This document shows, piece after piece, positions 1-8,714 of a stretch of 64,000 nt of DNA. Origin of the DNA: Rhodospirillales bacterium (GTDB taxonomy: Bacteria; Pseudomonadota; Alphaproteobacteria; Micavibrionales; Micavibrionaceae); contig CP060238.1 of the NCBI GenBank assembly GCA_023898765.1, positions 1,798,001-1,862,000 on the forward strand, in the 5' to 3' direction. Position 1 is the stretch's first letter. Every line of letters begins with the position of its first letter. The notes below the pieces were generated by a model. The model was not told the origin of the DNA, did not search any database, and was given only the letters and a program-made list of their open reading frames with translations. A program made the translations under genes and the position numbers.

Positions 1-63
1 AGCCTAAAAATCCGAAACTTGTTTGTCAAAAACAATAGACCATAAACTGGTTATAGCCACGGG

Positions 64-474
64 TTATTTCTTTTTCTTTTTTTGTGAAGTTTTCTTTTTC
101 GGGCAGGGATACACTTCGAACAAAGCCAGCGCCACGGCAGGTGCAGCGCTAAAAGGGTCGTGCTGGGCGTTTTTTTCCAGGTAGGCCAGCACAATGTTCT
201 GAAGATCGCTCGTCTTCGCGGTATTGGGGACACACATATCCACGCTTGGCGACGTTCCCAAAGAGCGCAGCAGATCGTGATAGTCGATCACACCAGCAAT
301 ATACGCCTGACAGGCCGTATGGCCCCGTTTCACTTTTTCGCCGCCGCCGCCGTCTTTTTTGCACAGCTCTAGAAGATAGGCGCCGGAAAAAAACGGTCCG
401 TCTTCCGGCTGCGCCTGTGCGGGCAGGATAAAGACAAAAGCGAAACAAAGAAAAAGAAGAAAAAGACGAAACAT
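64..474 (-). CDS. Secreted Rap1a/Tai-like domain protein
   Basis: 136 residues. An N-terminal hydrophobic signal peptide ends at AQAQ (about residue 22). The mature part shows the Rap1a/Tai pattern: LLELCK, then a Cys followed by AYIAGVIDYHD, then CVPN, and a closing helix ending in VYPC; the four Cys could form disulfides. In the founding family these periplasmic proteins neutralise type VI amidase effectors, but no effector or secretion gene lies nearby, so an immunity role is not supported. The C-terminus is a lysine tail (KKKTSQKKKKK), which is unusual. It lies 13 bases downstream of the helicase-domain gene, so the two are probably co-transcribed. Family call fairly secure, function unknown. 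Confidence 0.7.
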   Translation of the reverse strand: MFRLFLLFLCFAFVFILPAQAQPEDGPFFSGAYLLELCKKDGGGGEKVKRGHTACQAYIAGVIDYHDLLRSLGTSPSVDMCVPNTAKTSDLQNIVLAYLEKNAQHDPFSAAPAVALALFEVYPCPKKKTSQKKKKK

Positions 475-487
475 CTGATTTTTCCGG

Positions 488-1624
488 TTATTTTTTGGCA
501 GCGTCTTTTAACTGCTGCAAAACGGCAAAAGGAGAATCTTCAGGGTTTATTTTGGCTTCGGCCTTATAAACGCGCTCTTTATTCCGGTCTTCTCCGGGCT
601 TGCCTTTTGGCTTTACTCTTTTGACCGCAGGTTTCTCTTTCGGTTTGGTTTTAAAATTCGGCTTGGACTTCGCGGTTTCGGTATGGATCGCCTTGCCGCG
701 TTTCAGCCGGAATGTCGCCAGCTCCGGTTTTTCCTGCGGCTTGTTTTCCGCCGCCTGAGGCTCCGCTTTTTCTTCCTGCGGCTTGTTTTCCGCCGGATTT
801 TCTTCCTCTGCTTTTGCCTCTTCCGCCTTTAATTTTTCCGCAATCTGTTCCTCAAGGGGATCGTGCGTTTTGACATGCCCCATCGCCTCCAGAACCTTAT
901 AGAGGTCGGCAATATTGCTCCCCAGCCATTCGGCCATCTGGTGCTGCGCCTGGAACTGCCCCTCTTTTGCGGCGTCATAGACCGCGCACACAACCCGGTC
1001 GAGCATATCCACACGGATCGCGCGCGGCCCGTAAACCGGATATCCGATACTGCGGTAGTAGTCTTTATCAATGTCCCGATCTTCGATTGAAAAAGAAACG
1101 ATGCCGTCCGTCGGCACCTGCGCAGGCAAATCTTTGCCCTGCCAGAGCGTCAGAAGAAGGGCGCGCAAACGCACTGCCGCCGGTTTGTTGAGTTCCGGCA
1201 AAAAGACAAGAAGCGGGCCCATCCGTATTTTAAACCCGCGCAGGGCCTTCCTTTGTTCTTCATCGAAAGTCGAAATCAGGGACTGGAGGTCTTCGCGGGG
1301 CAGTATCCCCAGCGCGGTGAAAAGTTTCTCCAGCAGGGCCTTGGGATTTTCAGGAACGGTTTCAGACTCTTTCAGCTTAAACAAAGGCGTCAGAACGGTT
1401 TTGATATGCCGGTCCAGCCACCCTTGCACAAAAACGCGAACATCTTCTTTCGCCTCGCCTGTCTCATCAGAGATGTCAATCTCGGCCTTTGGCAGGGTCA
1501 AAGCATCTCCTTTGGTGACATGTCCTATCCTCACGCCGGGCAAAGGATTGCTGACCTCTTTTTGCCAGAAAATCTGCCCGTCTTCCGCGAGTTTAAACTG
1601 CGTATCTTTGGAACTCAGGATCAT
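488..1624 (-). CDS. Stand-alone C-terminal domain of a SUV3/MgpS-type helicase
   Basis: About 378 residues from the ATG at 1624; a TTG at 1678 in the same frame would add 18. The region WLDRHIKTVLTPLFKL, LGILPREDLQ, GFKIRMGPLLVFLPELNKP, YRSIGYPVYGPRAIRVDML and MAEWLGSNIADLYKVLEAMG follows, in order, the C-terminal half of the roughly 1000-residue alphaproteobacterial SUV3-like helicases. No Walker A, DEAD/H box or motif VI is present, and upstream DNA is occupied by a divergent gene, so the helicase core is absent here. The last 130 residues are low-complexity Lys/Glu/Pro with repeated ENKPQE units. Either the core is encoded elsewhere or this is a remnant or RNA-binding adaptor. The family match is from recall of conserved motifs. 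Confidence 0.65.
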   Translation of the reverse strand: MILSSKDTQFKLAEDGQIFWQKEVSNPLPGVRIGHVTKGDALTLPKAEIDISDETGEAKEDVRVFVQGWLDRHIKTVLTPLFKLKESETVPENPKALLEKLFTALGILPREDLQSLISTFDEEQRKALRGFKIRMGPLLVFLPELNKPAAVRLRALLLTLWQGKDLPAQVPTDGIVSFSIEDRDIDKDYYRSIGYPVYGPRAIRVDMLDRVVCAVYDAAKEGQFQAQHQMAEWLGSNIADLYKVLEAMGHVKTHDPLEEQIAEKLKAEEAKAEEENPAENKPQEEKAEPQAAENKPQEKPELATFRLKRGKAIHTETAKSKPNFKTKPKEKPAVKRVKPKGKPGEDRNKERVYKAEAKINPEDSPFAVLQQLKDAAKK

Positions 1625-1714
1625 GGTTTCATTCTCTACCCGAACTGCGCCTATAGACACAAGAAAAAAAGCGCGCAATAGTGCTATCTTTATTCTTTCC
1701 GGAGCCTTTTATTC

Positions 1715-2866
1715 ATGCTGCGCACCCTCCTGTTTTTAACCGCCTTTTGCATTCTGGCTTCAGGAAACGCGCGCGCAGCCGTCCCCATCGATGAGGCAGG
1801 GGCTGAAAACATCAGGACGATCGTCCAGACTCTTCTGGATCGGCAAAAGGCCGTGCGTGAACTTTCCGGCGGCGCGCTGGAGACGAAAGGCGTCCTCACC
1901 GTTGAAATGGCCCGGACTTACTATGCGATTACGCTGCCGCACATTACCCTCGTCGATCCGGCAGGGCGGCGCGCGGAAATCGGCATGATTGCCCTGAACG
2001 CCACGCCGGCCGGACAGGAAGGAAAATGGCGGCTTTCCATTGCGCTGCCAACGCCGATGACGTGGTTCGATACGGAAGGCAACCTTTCCATGCGCGTCCA
2101 TTTGGGGGCGCAACAACTCTCCGGCGTCTGGGACGAAGCGCTGGAGACTTTCAGCACCCTCCATGCCGCCTATGGAAACATAAAAATCTCTTCCCGCGAC
2201 AAGACGGCCGTCACGCTTGACAATCTGCGGCTGGATCTGGATATTCTTTCGCCCGCCGGGGCAGACTTTGCGCTGCGCGCCTCCTTCGACGGACTGAAAA
2301 CGAATACGGCCCCCGAAGGACAAAATCCGGTTTTTCCGGCATACATGGATATTGATATCGGCCTGAGCAACCTGCCTGTTGCGGAGCTGACCCGGCTTGG
2401 GCGCACAACGCTGCAGGAAACAATGAAAGGGACCGCCTCCGCAAAACAGCTCGCAGGCCTTCAGGCCATGATCCTTTTGCCGCAAATGCTCTCGCAGGCC
2501 GGAACGAAACTGGCTGTAAACAAACTCGGCTTTGGCAACTCTGTTTACAAAGCGTTTTTTGAAGGGGACGTCACCGCCGACGCCTCTTCTGCCATCGGCG
2601 CAAAAGGACATTTAAAAGGGGAAATGACAAATCTCGACTCTCTCCTTTCCACCCTGAAACAACAGGAGAAATATCAAACGACTTTCCAAAAGCTCCTGTT
2701 GATCGACGCCCTCGGTCAGGAAGATCAAAACGCAAAAGGCGAAAAAATAAAACGCTATGACATCGCCTTAAACGAAGACGGAAGTTTTTCATTGAACGGA
2801 AACCCGCTCATAGGGGCGCCTGCAGAAGATACGACAACACCCCGTTCAAACACGCCAGCCCCTTAG
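1715..2866 (+). CDS. Secreted protein of unknown function
   Basis: 383 residues with a clear signal peptide (MLRTLLFLTAFCILASGNARA). The remainder alternates beta-rich stretches (ITLPHITLVDPAGRRAEIG, FPAYMDIDIGLSNL) resembling proteins of the DUF945/DUF2125 or AsmA-like type in general style, but no family is assigned. A GGAG lies 11 bases before the ATG. It starts 90 bases from the divergent helicase-domain gene (ATG start), so both promoters share that gap. Its 3' end overlaps the convergent hemW by 59 bases, so the two transcripts would be complementary at their ends. Probably periplasmic or outer-membrane associated. Confidence 0.7.
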   Translation: MLRTLLFLTAFCILASGNARAAVPIDEAGAENIRTIVQTLLDRQKAVRELSGGALETKGVLTVEMARTYYAITLPHITLVDPAGRRAEIGMIALNATPAGQEGKWRLSIALPTPMTWFDTEGNLSMRVHLGAQQLSGVWDEALETFSTLHAAYGNIKISSRDKTAVTLDNLRLDLDILSPAGADFALRASFDGLKTNTAPEGQNPVFPAYMDIDIGLSNLPVAELTRLGRTTLQETMKGTASAKQLAGLQAMILLPQMLSQAGTKLAVNKLGFGNSVYKAFFEGDVTADASSAIGAKGHLKGEMTNLDSLLSTLKQQEKYQTTFQKLLLIDALGQEDQNAKGEKIKRYDIALNEDGSFSLNGNPLIGAPAEDTTTPRSNTPAP

Positions 2867-3968
2867 GCTGCGCCCACAATCGTTCTTGATCCCAATCGAC
2901 CAGCCCTTCCCCTTTCAGGCATTCAAGCTTCTTTCGATCCAGCAACGTTTCAAAAGAATCGCCGCCCTCTTCTTCCAGTTTTGAAATACGAACGCCCTCA
3001 TGCAGCCGCAAGCCCATCATCAGACACTCGATAAAACGTTCCCTTTCGAAAATCCGCTCGAAAGGATGCCCGCCATGGCCTTTCTCCTTGACGTTTTGCC
3101 GCCAGACATCCGGGGCGCGATGTCCGCGCGTGGCCTGTTTTTCTGCGCCCAGCGTAAGGCGTCCGTGCGCTCCCGGCCCTATCCCCGCATAATCGCCATA
3201 GCGCCAATAGGTCAGGTTATGAACGGACTCTTCCCCGGCGCGCGCATGGTTGGACACCTCATAGGACGGCAGGCCGTGCGCGGATAAAATATCCTGCGTC
3301 AATTCGTAAAAATCCGCCGCAAGGTCTTCCCCGGGCATTGAAAAATCCCCGCGCTCCCGGCGCATATAAAACGGCGTACCCTGCTCGATCGTCAGTTGAT
3401 AGGCCGACAAATGCCCGCCGGCATATTTGAGCGCCGTCCGAAGTTCCTGTTCCCACGCGCAAAGCGTTTGACCGGGGCGCGCATAGATCAGATCGAAACT
3501 GGTGCGCCCGAAAATACTTTTTGCGGTTTCAATGGCCTCTATCGCCATTTTGGAATCATGCTGCCGGCCCAAAAACTTTAAATCCTTGTCCTGAAAAGAC
3601 TGCACCCCGATGGAAACACGATTGACGCCCGCGCGTTTAAACGCGTTGAATTTTTCCGTTTCGACGGAGGTCGGGTTTGCCTCCAGCGTTATTTCGGCGT
3701 CTTCCGCCATCGACCAGTTGTTCCGGATGCGATCAACAATCGCGGCGACCGTTTCGGGCTGCATTAAGGAAGGCGTGCCGCCCCCGAAAAAAACAGAGCT
3801 CACCCGCCGCCCTTCTGTCAGACCCGCATAAAAATCAAGTTCCTGAAGATAGGATTTTTCCCAGTCTTCGTGGTCTATCGTTTCACTGACATGGGAATTG
3901 AAATCGCAATAAGGGCATTTGGAAATGCAGAAAGGCCAGTGAATATAAACGGAAAAAAGGTCGTTCAT
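2808..3968 (-). CDS. hemW: Radical SAM heme chaperone HemW
   Basis: 386 residues. The N-terminal radical SAM cluster motif CISKCPYC is at residues 14-21 and the SAM-binding FGGGTPS at about 61-67, with HFVEC-type residues typical of the HemN/HemW group further on (YEVSNHARAGEESVHNLTYWRYGDY). HemW binds heme and delivers it to respiratory proteins; older annotations call it oxygen-independent coproporphyrinogen oxidase, but the extra N-terminal sequence of true HemN is missing. The start codon overlaps the rdgB stop as ATGA, so translation is coupled in the order rph-rdgB-hemW. Confidence 0.93.
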   Translation of the reverse strand: MNDLFSVYIHWPFCISKCPYCDFNSHVSETIDHEDWEKSYLQELDFYAGLTEGRRVSSVFFGGGTPSLMQPETVAAIVDRIRNNWSMAEDAEITLEANPTSVETEKFNAFKRAGVNRVSIGVQSFQDKDLKFLGRQHDSKMAIEAIETAKSIFGRTSFDLIYARPGQTLCAWEQELRTALKYAGGHLSAYQLTIEQGTPFYMRRERGDFSMPGEDLAADFYELTQDILSAHGLPSYEVSNHARAGEESVHNLTYWRYGDYAGIGPGAHGRLTLGAEKQATRGHRAPDVWRQNVKEKGHGGHPFERIFERERFIECLMMGLRLHEGVRISKLEEEGGDSFETLLDRKKLECLKGEGLVDWDQERLWAQPKGLACLNGVLSYLLQAPL

Positions 3969-4546
3969 CTTTTCAGGTAGCGCAAAAATTTTTCGACCGC
4001 CTTGGCGCGGTGACTCAATAATTTCTTTTGAGACGGCTCCATTTCGCCAAAAGTGATCTCGTAACCTTCAGGCACAAAAAAGGGGTCATATCCGAACCCG
4101 TTTTCGCCGCGCATGGGCCATGTCAAAACGCCTTCTGCCGTGCCGTCAAAAACCTCCTGCGTGCCGTCGGGCAAAACCAGCGCCAGCACCGCGACGAACC
4201 GCGCCGTTTGTGTCCCGTCCATGCCTCCAAGCTCATCATGGACGCGCTGCATCGCCGCTTTAAAATCCTTTTCCGGCCCGGCCCATCGGGCGGAATAAAT
4301 CCCCGGCGCGCCGTCCAGCGCATCAATGACAAGCCCGCTATCGTCCGCCAGGCAGGGCAGACCTGTGGCGTCACACGCGGCCTGCGCTTTTAAAATCGCG
4401 TTTTCGGCGAAGGTCTTTCCAGTTTCCTCCGGTTCCGGCAGCTTGAAATCCTCCGCGGATTTCAGCGCAATCCCGAGGGGCGAAAGAAAGCCTTCAAACT
4501 CCCGGATTTTTCCCTGATTATGTGTCGCCAGAAGTAATGTGTTCAT
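3965..4546 (-). CDS. rdgB: XTP/dITP diphosphatase (Ham1/RdgB family)
   Basis: 193 residues, normal length. The substrate-binding THNQGK is at residues 8-13, the catalytic DDSGL near 67-71, followed by GIYSARWAG, and FGYDPFF and LSHRAKA in the C-terminal half. The enzyme hydrolyses non-canonical purine triphosphates (dITP, XTP) to monophosphates and so keeps deaminated bases out of DNA. It is three bases downstream of rph and overlaps hemW by four bases, an arrangement common in alphaproteobacteria. Confidence 0.95.
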   Translation of the reverse strand: MNTLLLATHNQGKIREFEGFLSPLGIALKSAEDFKLPEPEETGKTFAENAILKAQAACDATGLPCLADDSGLVIDALDGAPGIYSARWAGPEKDFKAAMQRVHDELGGMDGTQTARFVAVLALVLPDGTQEVFDGTAEGVLTWPMRGENGFGYDPFFVPEGYEITFGEMEPSQKKLLSHRAKAVEKFLRYLKR

Positions 4547-4549
4547 TTC

Positions 4550-5269
4550 CTAAACGCCCAGCGCCTCTTTCTGAAACGCGGAAAGTTCCGTGCAGCCTTT
4601 TTTGGCCAGCTCCAAAAGCTCTATGAACTGGGTTTCGCTGAACGGGTCCTGCTCGGCGGTGCCCTGGATTTCGACAATGCCGCCTTTGCCGGTAATCACG
4701 AAATTCGCATCCGTTTCCGCCCCGCTGTCCTCGGCATAATCCAGGTCGAGAATGGAAAGCCCTTCATAAATCCCGCAGGAAATCGCCGACACGGTATCGG
4801 TCAAAGGCGATTCTTTCAAAACGCCCAGCCTGCCCAGATGGTCGACGGCCTCCTGAAGCGCCACATACCCGCCCGTGACGGAAGCCGTGCGCGTGCCGCC
4901 GTCGGCCTGTATCACGTCGCAATCGACCTTGATCTGCCGTTCGCCCAGCTTCTCCATATCCACCACGGCGCGCAAAGCCCGCCCGATGAGACGCTGGATT
5001 TCCTGCGTACGGCCCGATTGCTTTCCCTTGGCTGCCTCCCGGTCCATCCGGTAATTGGTGGAGCGCGGCAGCATTCCGTATTCCGCCGTCACCCACCCCT
5101 TTCCAAGCCCCCGCATCCAGCCCGGCACCCGCTCTTCGACCGTCGCGGTGCAAAGGACGTGCGTATCGCCGAATTTGGCAAGGCAGGACCCTTCGGCATG
5201 TTTGGAAAAGCCGGGAATCAGCTCGATTTGTCTCAAATCATCAATCTTACGGCCGGATGGACGGGGCAT
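4550..5269 (-). CDS. rph: Ribonuclease PH
   Basis: 239 residues from MPRPSGRK. This start was preferred over the longer frame (to 5380) because RNase PH proteins begin at this motif and a GGAG lies about nine bases upstream. Signature stretches are TRTASVTGGYVAL, DLDYAEDSGAETDANFV and VEIQGTAE. The enzyme is a phosphorolytic 3'-5' exoribonuclease that trims tRNA 3' ends. It heads the rph-rdgB-hemW operon and is divergent from hrcA, with only about 90 bases between the two starts. Confidence 0.95.
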   Translation of the reverse strand: MPRPSGRKIDDLRQIELIPGFSKHAEGSCLAKFGDTHVLCTATVEERVPGWMRGLGKGWVTAEYGMLPRSTNYRMDREAAKGKQSGRTQEIQRLIGRALRAVVDMEKLGERQIKVDCDVIQADGGTRTASVTGGYVALQEAVDHLGRLGVLKESPLTDTVSAISCGIYEGLSILDLDYAEDSGAETDANFVITGKGGIVEIQGTAEQDPFSETQFIELLELAKKGCTELSAFQKEALGV

Positions 5270-5361
5270 AGCTTCATTCTCCATTTTTCTGTTGTTTCGC
5301 GGCACTGTAAGACCTACGCATAAATTGTCAAATGCGCAAAAGCCCTTTATATTCCCCCCTG

Positions 5362-6429
5362 ATGGACAAGGAAAACGCATTACTGGATCTGGACGAACGG
5401 GCCCGCGAGGTTTTTCGTCATATTGTGGACAGCTATATGCGCACGGGCGATCCCGTGGGCTCGCGCACGCTCTCCAGAAACTTTGACGTGTCTCCCGCCA
5501 CGATCCGCAACGTGATGTCGGATCTCGAGGATCTCGGCCTGCTTTGCGCCCCGCATGTTTCTGCCGGCCGCATGCCCACAGACCGCGGCCTGCGGTGCTT
5601 TATCGACGGCATTCTGGAGATAGGCACACTAAGCCGGGCCGAACGCGCCGCATTGGAAGAGAAATGCGCGGACGACGGCACCAATATAAACGGGATGCTT
5701 GAAAAAGCGTCCGCCATGCTCTCCGGCCTCTCGGCCAGCGCGGGGCTTGTCCTTGCCCCCAAAGCCGACAAATCCATCCGCCATATCGAATTTATTGAGC
5801 TGGGGCCCGGGCGGGCGCTCGCCATCATCGTGCCGGAGGACGGCATTGTCGAAAACCGGATCATGGACATTCCGCGCGGGATGACCGGCGATATGCTGAA
5901 AAAAGCAGGCGCGTTTCTTTCGGAGCGCCTCCACGGCAAAACCATTGCGGCCATGCGCGAAGACCTTCTGGCGGAAATCCGCGCCCGCCGGAGCGAACTC
6001 GGGGACCTCACCAGCGCCGCGATCGAAGCGGGGCTGGCCATCAAAGCCGGGGACGGGCAGCTTATCGTGCGCGGACACGCCAATCTTCTTGGCACCTCCG
6101 CCCTGCATGACCTCGAGCGCATCCGCCTTCTGATGGAACAGCTGGAAGCCAAGGAAACGGTGTCGAAACTTCTGGAAGAAGCCGCGCAGGGCGGCGGCGT
6201 TAAAATCTATATCGGGTCTGAAAACCCGATTTTTGAAAGCAGCGGATACGCCATGATTCTCACCCCCTATACCAACGCGAGCAATAGCGTGATCGGCGCG
6301 GTGGGCGTCATTGGGCCCACACGGCTGAACTATGCCAAGATTATCCCCAGCATCGATGTCACCGCCGACATTATCCGCCGGAAAATCTGTGCATTGAGCG
6401 ACGCAGCATTTGCCCGGCACGCCGAATAA
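5362..6429 (+). CDS. hrcA: Heat-inducible transcription repressor HrcA
   Basis: About 355 residues from MDKENALL; the frame is open back to 5332 but homologues begin near this Met, and neither start has a good ribosome binding site. The N-terminal winged helix contains GDPVGSRTLSR and SPATIRNVMSDLEDLGLL, then HVSAGRMPTDRG; the C-terminal domain ends with GVIGPTRLNYAKIIP. HrcA binds CIRCE operators and represses chaperone genes, usually groESL in alphaproteobacteria. I saw no CIRCE palindrome in this window, so the target is probably elsewhere. It is followed by a secreted-protein gene and grpE. Confidence 0.94.
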   Translation: MDKENALLDLDERAREVFRHIVDSYMRTGDPVGSRTLSRNFDVSPATIRNVMSDLEDLGLLCAPHVSAGRMPTDRGLRCFIDGILEIGTLSRAERAALEEKCADDGTNINGMLEKASAMLSGLSASAGLVLAPKADKSIRHIEFIELGPGRALAIIVPEDGIVENRIMDIPRGMTGDMLKKAGAFLSERLHGKTIAAMREDLLAEIRARRSELGDLTSAAIEAGLAIKAGDGQLIVRGHANLLGTSALHDLERIRLLMEQLEAKETVSKLLEEAAQGGGVKIYIGSENPIFESSGYAMILTPYTNASNSVIGAVGVIGPTRLNYAKIIPSIDVTADIIRRKICALSDAAFARHAE

Positions 6430-6472
6430 AGCTATTCTTGCTACAGGATTTCGTTTACGGGAGCGTTTACCT

Positions 6473-7393
6473 TTGCGTCTTTTACTTCTTATTCTGATGG
6501 TTATGTTTTCAGGGACTTCCGGTGCGTTCGCGCAGGAGAAGGAAACGCAGGTCTATGCGCCCGGCTCTACCTTCAAAAACGAAGGGGCGGATGTCATTCG
6601 TGCGCTCCAGCGGCGCAGTCTTTCGGATAACGGCTTTATCAAGCCGTCCGTCGTAGAGCTTTCCCTTGTCCATTACGACTTTATGGACCCGGAAGACCAG
6701 TTCGGCGTTCTCATGACCGTGCCGGATGTCGTCAGCGGATGCTGGGACATTACACCGCTGGAATATGAAGCCACCTTTATCGACCCGTATTATTTTGATG
6801 TGAAGGTCAAGGATTACCAGCGCAGAAAAATCGAAACGCAGGATGTGCAGTTTGAGTGTCCTGCCGGCAATAAAATGTCGAGCGCCTTGATTGTGCTGAG
6901 TAAAAAAGATCTTCAAAAACGCGAAATCCGTCAAATCCGTTTTTCCAACGGCTCCATTGCCGACTATTACGACATCATGGCCTCGGACAAAAGCATCAGC
7001 CTGATTCCCAAAAGCATGGTTGTCTTCAAGGCAAAAGAGCTTACGGGCGCAAAGAAAGACCGGATGACCCTTGGATTTAATAACAGCGGTCAAGTCGCGC
7101 TGCATGTCCCGATGGCCCGGAAAGGCGAAAACATTAAGGAACAGCTTGTAAAATTCGCGCAAATGCGCGCCCTGACGCCGGTTGAAGGCGCGCAAGGGGC
7201 CTACAGCGAAAGCGGCGGTTTCACGGGTTATTTTAACGATGACGATGGGCATATTCTCGGCACGATCGGGGAAGAAGGATATGCGGAACTTGGCAAAATT
7301 ACCGTAGGGCGTCCCTATGACGGCCCGAAAGGGAGGGTCTTGACGCCGGTCCCTCTTCAGGTCTATGTCACAAGACCCGGAACGAAATTGTAA
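6473..7393 (+). CDS. Secreted protein of unknown function between hrcA and grpE
   Basis: About 306 residues from a TTG at 6473 that has GGGAG nine bases upstream and gives a compact signal peptide (MRLLLLILMVMFSGTSGAFA). The frame is also open from an ATG at 6410 inside hrcA, but that would put 21 polar residues before the signal. The mature protein has no recognised domain: it begins QEKETQVYAPGSTF and carries paired Cys (SGCWD, FECPAG). Its place inside the hrcA-grpE unit suggests co-transcription with heat-shock genes, although nothing in the protein shows a chaperone role. Confidence 0.7.
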   Translation: MRLLLLILMVMFSGTSGAFAQEKETQVYAPGSTFKNEGADVIRALQRRSLSDNGFIKPSVVELSLVHYDFMDPEDQFGVLMTVPDVVSGCWDITPLEYEATFIDPYYFDVKVKDYQRRKIETQDVQFECPAGNKMSSALIVLSKKDLQKREIRQIRFSNGSIADYYDIMASDKSISLIPKSMVVFKAKELTGAKKDRMTLGFNNSGQVALHVPMARKGENIKEQLVKFAQMRALTPVEGAQGAYSESGGFTGYFNDDDGHILGTIGEEGYAELGKITVGRPYDGPKGRVLTPVPLQVYVTRPGTKL

Positions 7394-7405
7394 GAATAAA
7401 AATAT

Positions 7406-8008
7406 ATGACTCATCCAGAAGAAAAACCGCAAGGGGAGCCGGAGGCTGAAGAAACATCCGCGGAAGAAATGCCGGGGAACGCTTCCGATGTGCGCATTGC
7501 CGCGCTTGAAGAGGAGCTTCTCCAAACCAAAGACCGTCTGATGCGGGCGCTGGCGGAGGGGGAAAACACGCGAAAACGCGCCCTGAAAGAACGCGATGAC
7601 GCGGGAAAGTATGCCGTTTCGTCCTTTGCCAAAGACCTGCTGGATTTTTCGGACAATTTCTCCCGTGCCCTTGGCGCCATTCCCGAAGACTTAAAAGGCG
7701 TCGATCCGCGCCTGTCCAACGTCATGGAAGGTCTTTCCGCGATGGAGCGCGAAATCCTCAAGGTCTTTGACCGGCACGGCATTCAAAAGATAGAGCCGCT
7801 GGATGAAATCTTTGATCCGAATTTCCATGAAGTCATGTTCGAAGCCCCCATGCCGGGCAAAGCGGGCGGCACCATCATTCAGGTGATTGAACCGGGCTAT
7901 GTTTTGAGCGGGCGTCTGCTCCGCGCCGCGAAGGTTGGCGTGGCGCAGGGAGACTCCGGCGCAAACGGCCCCGGCCAACCCGGCGGGCACGTCGATCAGG
8001 AAGCTTAA
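7406..8008 (+). CDS. grpE: Nucleotide exchange factor GrpE
   Basis: 200 residues. An acidic N-terminal tail precedes a long helix (ALEEELLQTKDRLMRALAEG, then TRKRALKERDDA), the dimer coiled coil, and the C-terminal beta wing with NFHEVMFEAPMPGKAGGTI and GYVLSGRLLRAAKVGVAQG. It releases ADP from DnaK. It sits 12 bases after the secreted-protein gene and upstream of dnaK, but an opposite-strand gene and a promoter region separate it from dnaK, so grpE and dnaK are probably separate transcripts. Confidence 0.95.
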   Translation: MTHPEEKPQGEPEAEETSAEEMPGNASDVRIAALEEELLQTKDRLMRALAEGENTRKRALKERDDAGKYAVSSFAKDLLDFSDNFSRALGAIPEDLKGVDPRLSNVMEGLSAMEREILKVFDRHGIQKIEPLDEIFDPNFHEVMFEAPMPGKAGGTIIQVIEPGYVLSGRLLRAAKVGVAQGDSGANGPGQPGGHVDQEA

Positions 8009-8012
8009 CGCC

Positions 8013-8510
8013 TCACGGCCGCATTTCCGCAACGGTCTTAATAAAACTGTTCAGTCTATCAAGGTAAGAATCCGCCTCTGAAGCAGACAAGGCTTGGACC
8101 TCCGGATGTGTCATTTCCAAATGTTCCATAAACTTTGCGCTGCTCGAAAATGATTGGAAGGGGATCAATCCTGCCTTCCGTAGCCGCTCTTCCTCAGTCA
8201 GGTTCCTCTCTGAATACCCTTTTTCCTTCCTTCCTTCGTGAAGAGAAACATCCACACCTATGAGCGATGCAGAACAGATATCAATAAAAAGGGTTGGATC
8301 GTGCGCCTCTCCGAAGTCAATACGAAACCGTGCTGTAATCTCAGGACTATTCATCTGAATACGTCTGGAAGAAAGGTATCTTGCTTTTTTCAGGCTTTGC
8401 AGATTTTTTCCAACCTTTTCGATCAAATCAAAAAAGAGCCGATTATCTGCCATCTGTTCCTTAACGGTTACATGCCAAAGCCTTCCATAACTCTTACAAC
8501 CAGTGACCAT
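8013..8510 (-). CDS. Protein of unknown function lying between grpE and dnaK
   Basis: About 165 residues from MVTGCKSYG, chosen because GAGGGGGG lies four bases upstream. The frame continues to 8630, but that extension reads TTETQRARRT, the translation of a common non-coding repeat, and should be discarded. The protein has no motif I know; it reads like a small soluble alpha/beta protein (LFFDLIEKVGKNLQ, LFIDICSASLIGVDVSL). It runs against the flanking chaperone genes and looks more AT-rich than them, suggesting a later insertion. Confidence 0.6.
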   Translation of the reverse strand: MVTGCKSYGRLWHVTVKEQMADNRLFFDLIEKVGKNLQSLKKARYLSSRRIQMNSPEITARFRIDFGEAHDPTLFIDICSASLIGVDVSLHEGRKEKGYSERNLTEEERLRKAGLIPFQSFSSSAKFMEHLEMTHPEVQALSASEADSYLDRLNSFIKTVAEMRP

Positions 8511-8581
8511 TACACCCCCCTCGATTTTTTTAGAATGGCTTTGAATATCATGCGTTTTACGTATTGTAAAATCTTTTGTTC

Positions 8582-8612
8582 TCCGAGCCCTCTGTGTCTC
8601 TGTGGTAAAAAA
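8582..8612. repeat. Remnant of a dispersed CTCTGTG-type intergenic repeat
   Basis: The stretch contains CTCTGTGTCTCTGTGGTAAA, a sequence type I know as a dispersed intergenic repeat in many bacterial genomes; in reverse it generates false peptides of the TETQR type. A shorter match (TCTCTGTGGTAAAA) is at about 61482-61495 upstream of the DUF484 gene. Its function is unknown. Confidence 0.5.
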
Positions 8613-8673
8613 GAACGCTAAAACTTGCACTCCGCCAGCCCCTTTTGATATAACAGAAACCGTTAAGAGCGCT

Positions 8674-8710
8674 GTGAAAAACGGGCTTTTATGTGTGAAA
8701 AACGGCTTTT
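8674..8710 (+). repeat. Direct repeat upstream of dnaK
   Basis: Two copies of GTGAAAAACGG(G)CTTTT start at 8674 and 8695, 21 bases apart, that is, two helical turns on the same DNA face. They end just upstream of the candidate dnaK promoter. The spacing is what one would expect for an activator or regulator site, but no regulator is identified. Confidence 0.45.
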
Positions 8711-8714
8711 CTGG

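Noticed and set aside
64..1678. Type VI secretion effector-immunity pair
   Set aside because: The Rap1a-like gene has no amidase partner; its neighbour is a helicase-domain protein.
8511..8630. N-terminal extension of the 8013-8510 gene
   Set aside because: It encodes TTETQRARR, the known false translation of a dispersed repeat, and the ribosome binding site favours 8510.
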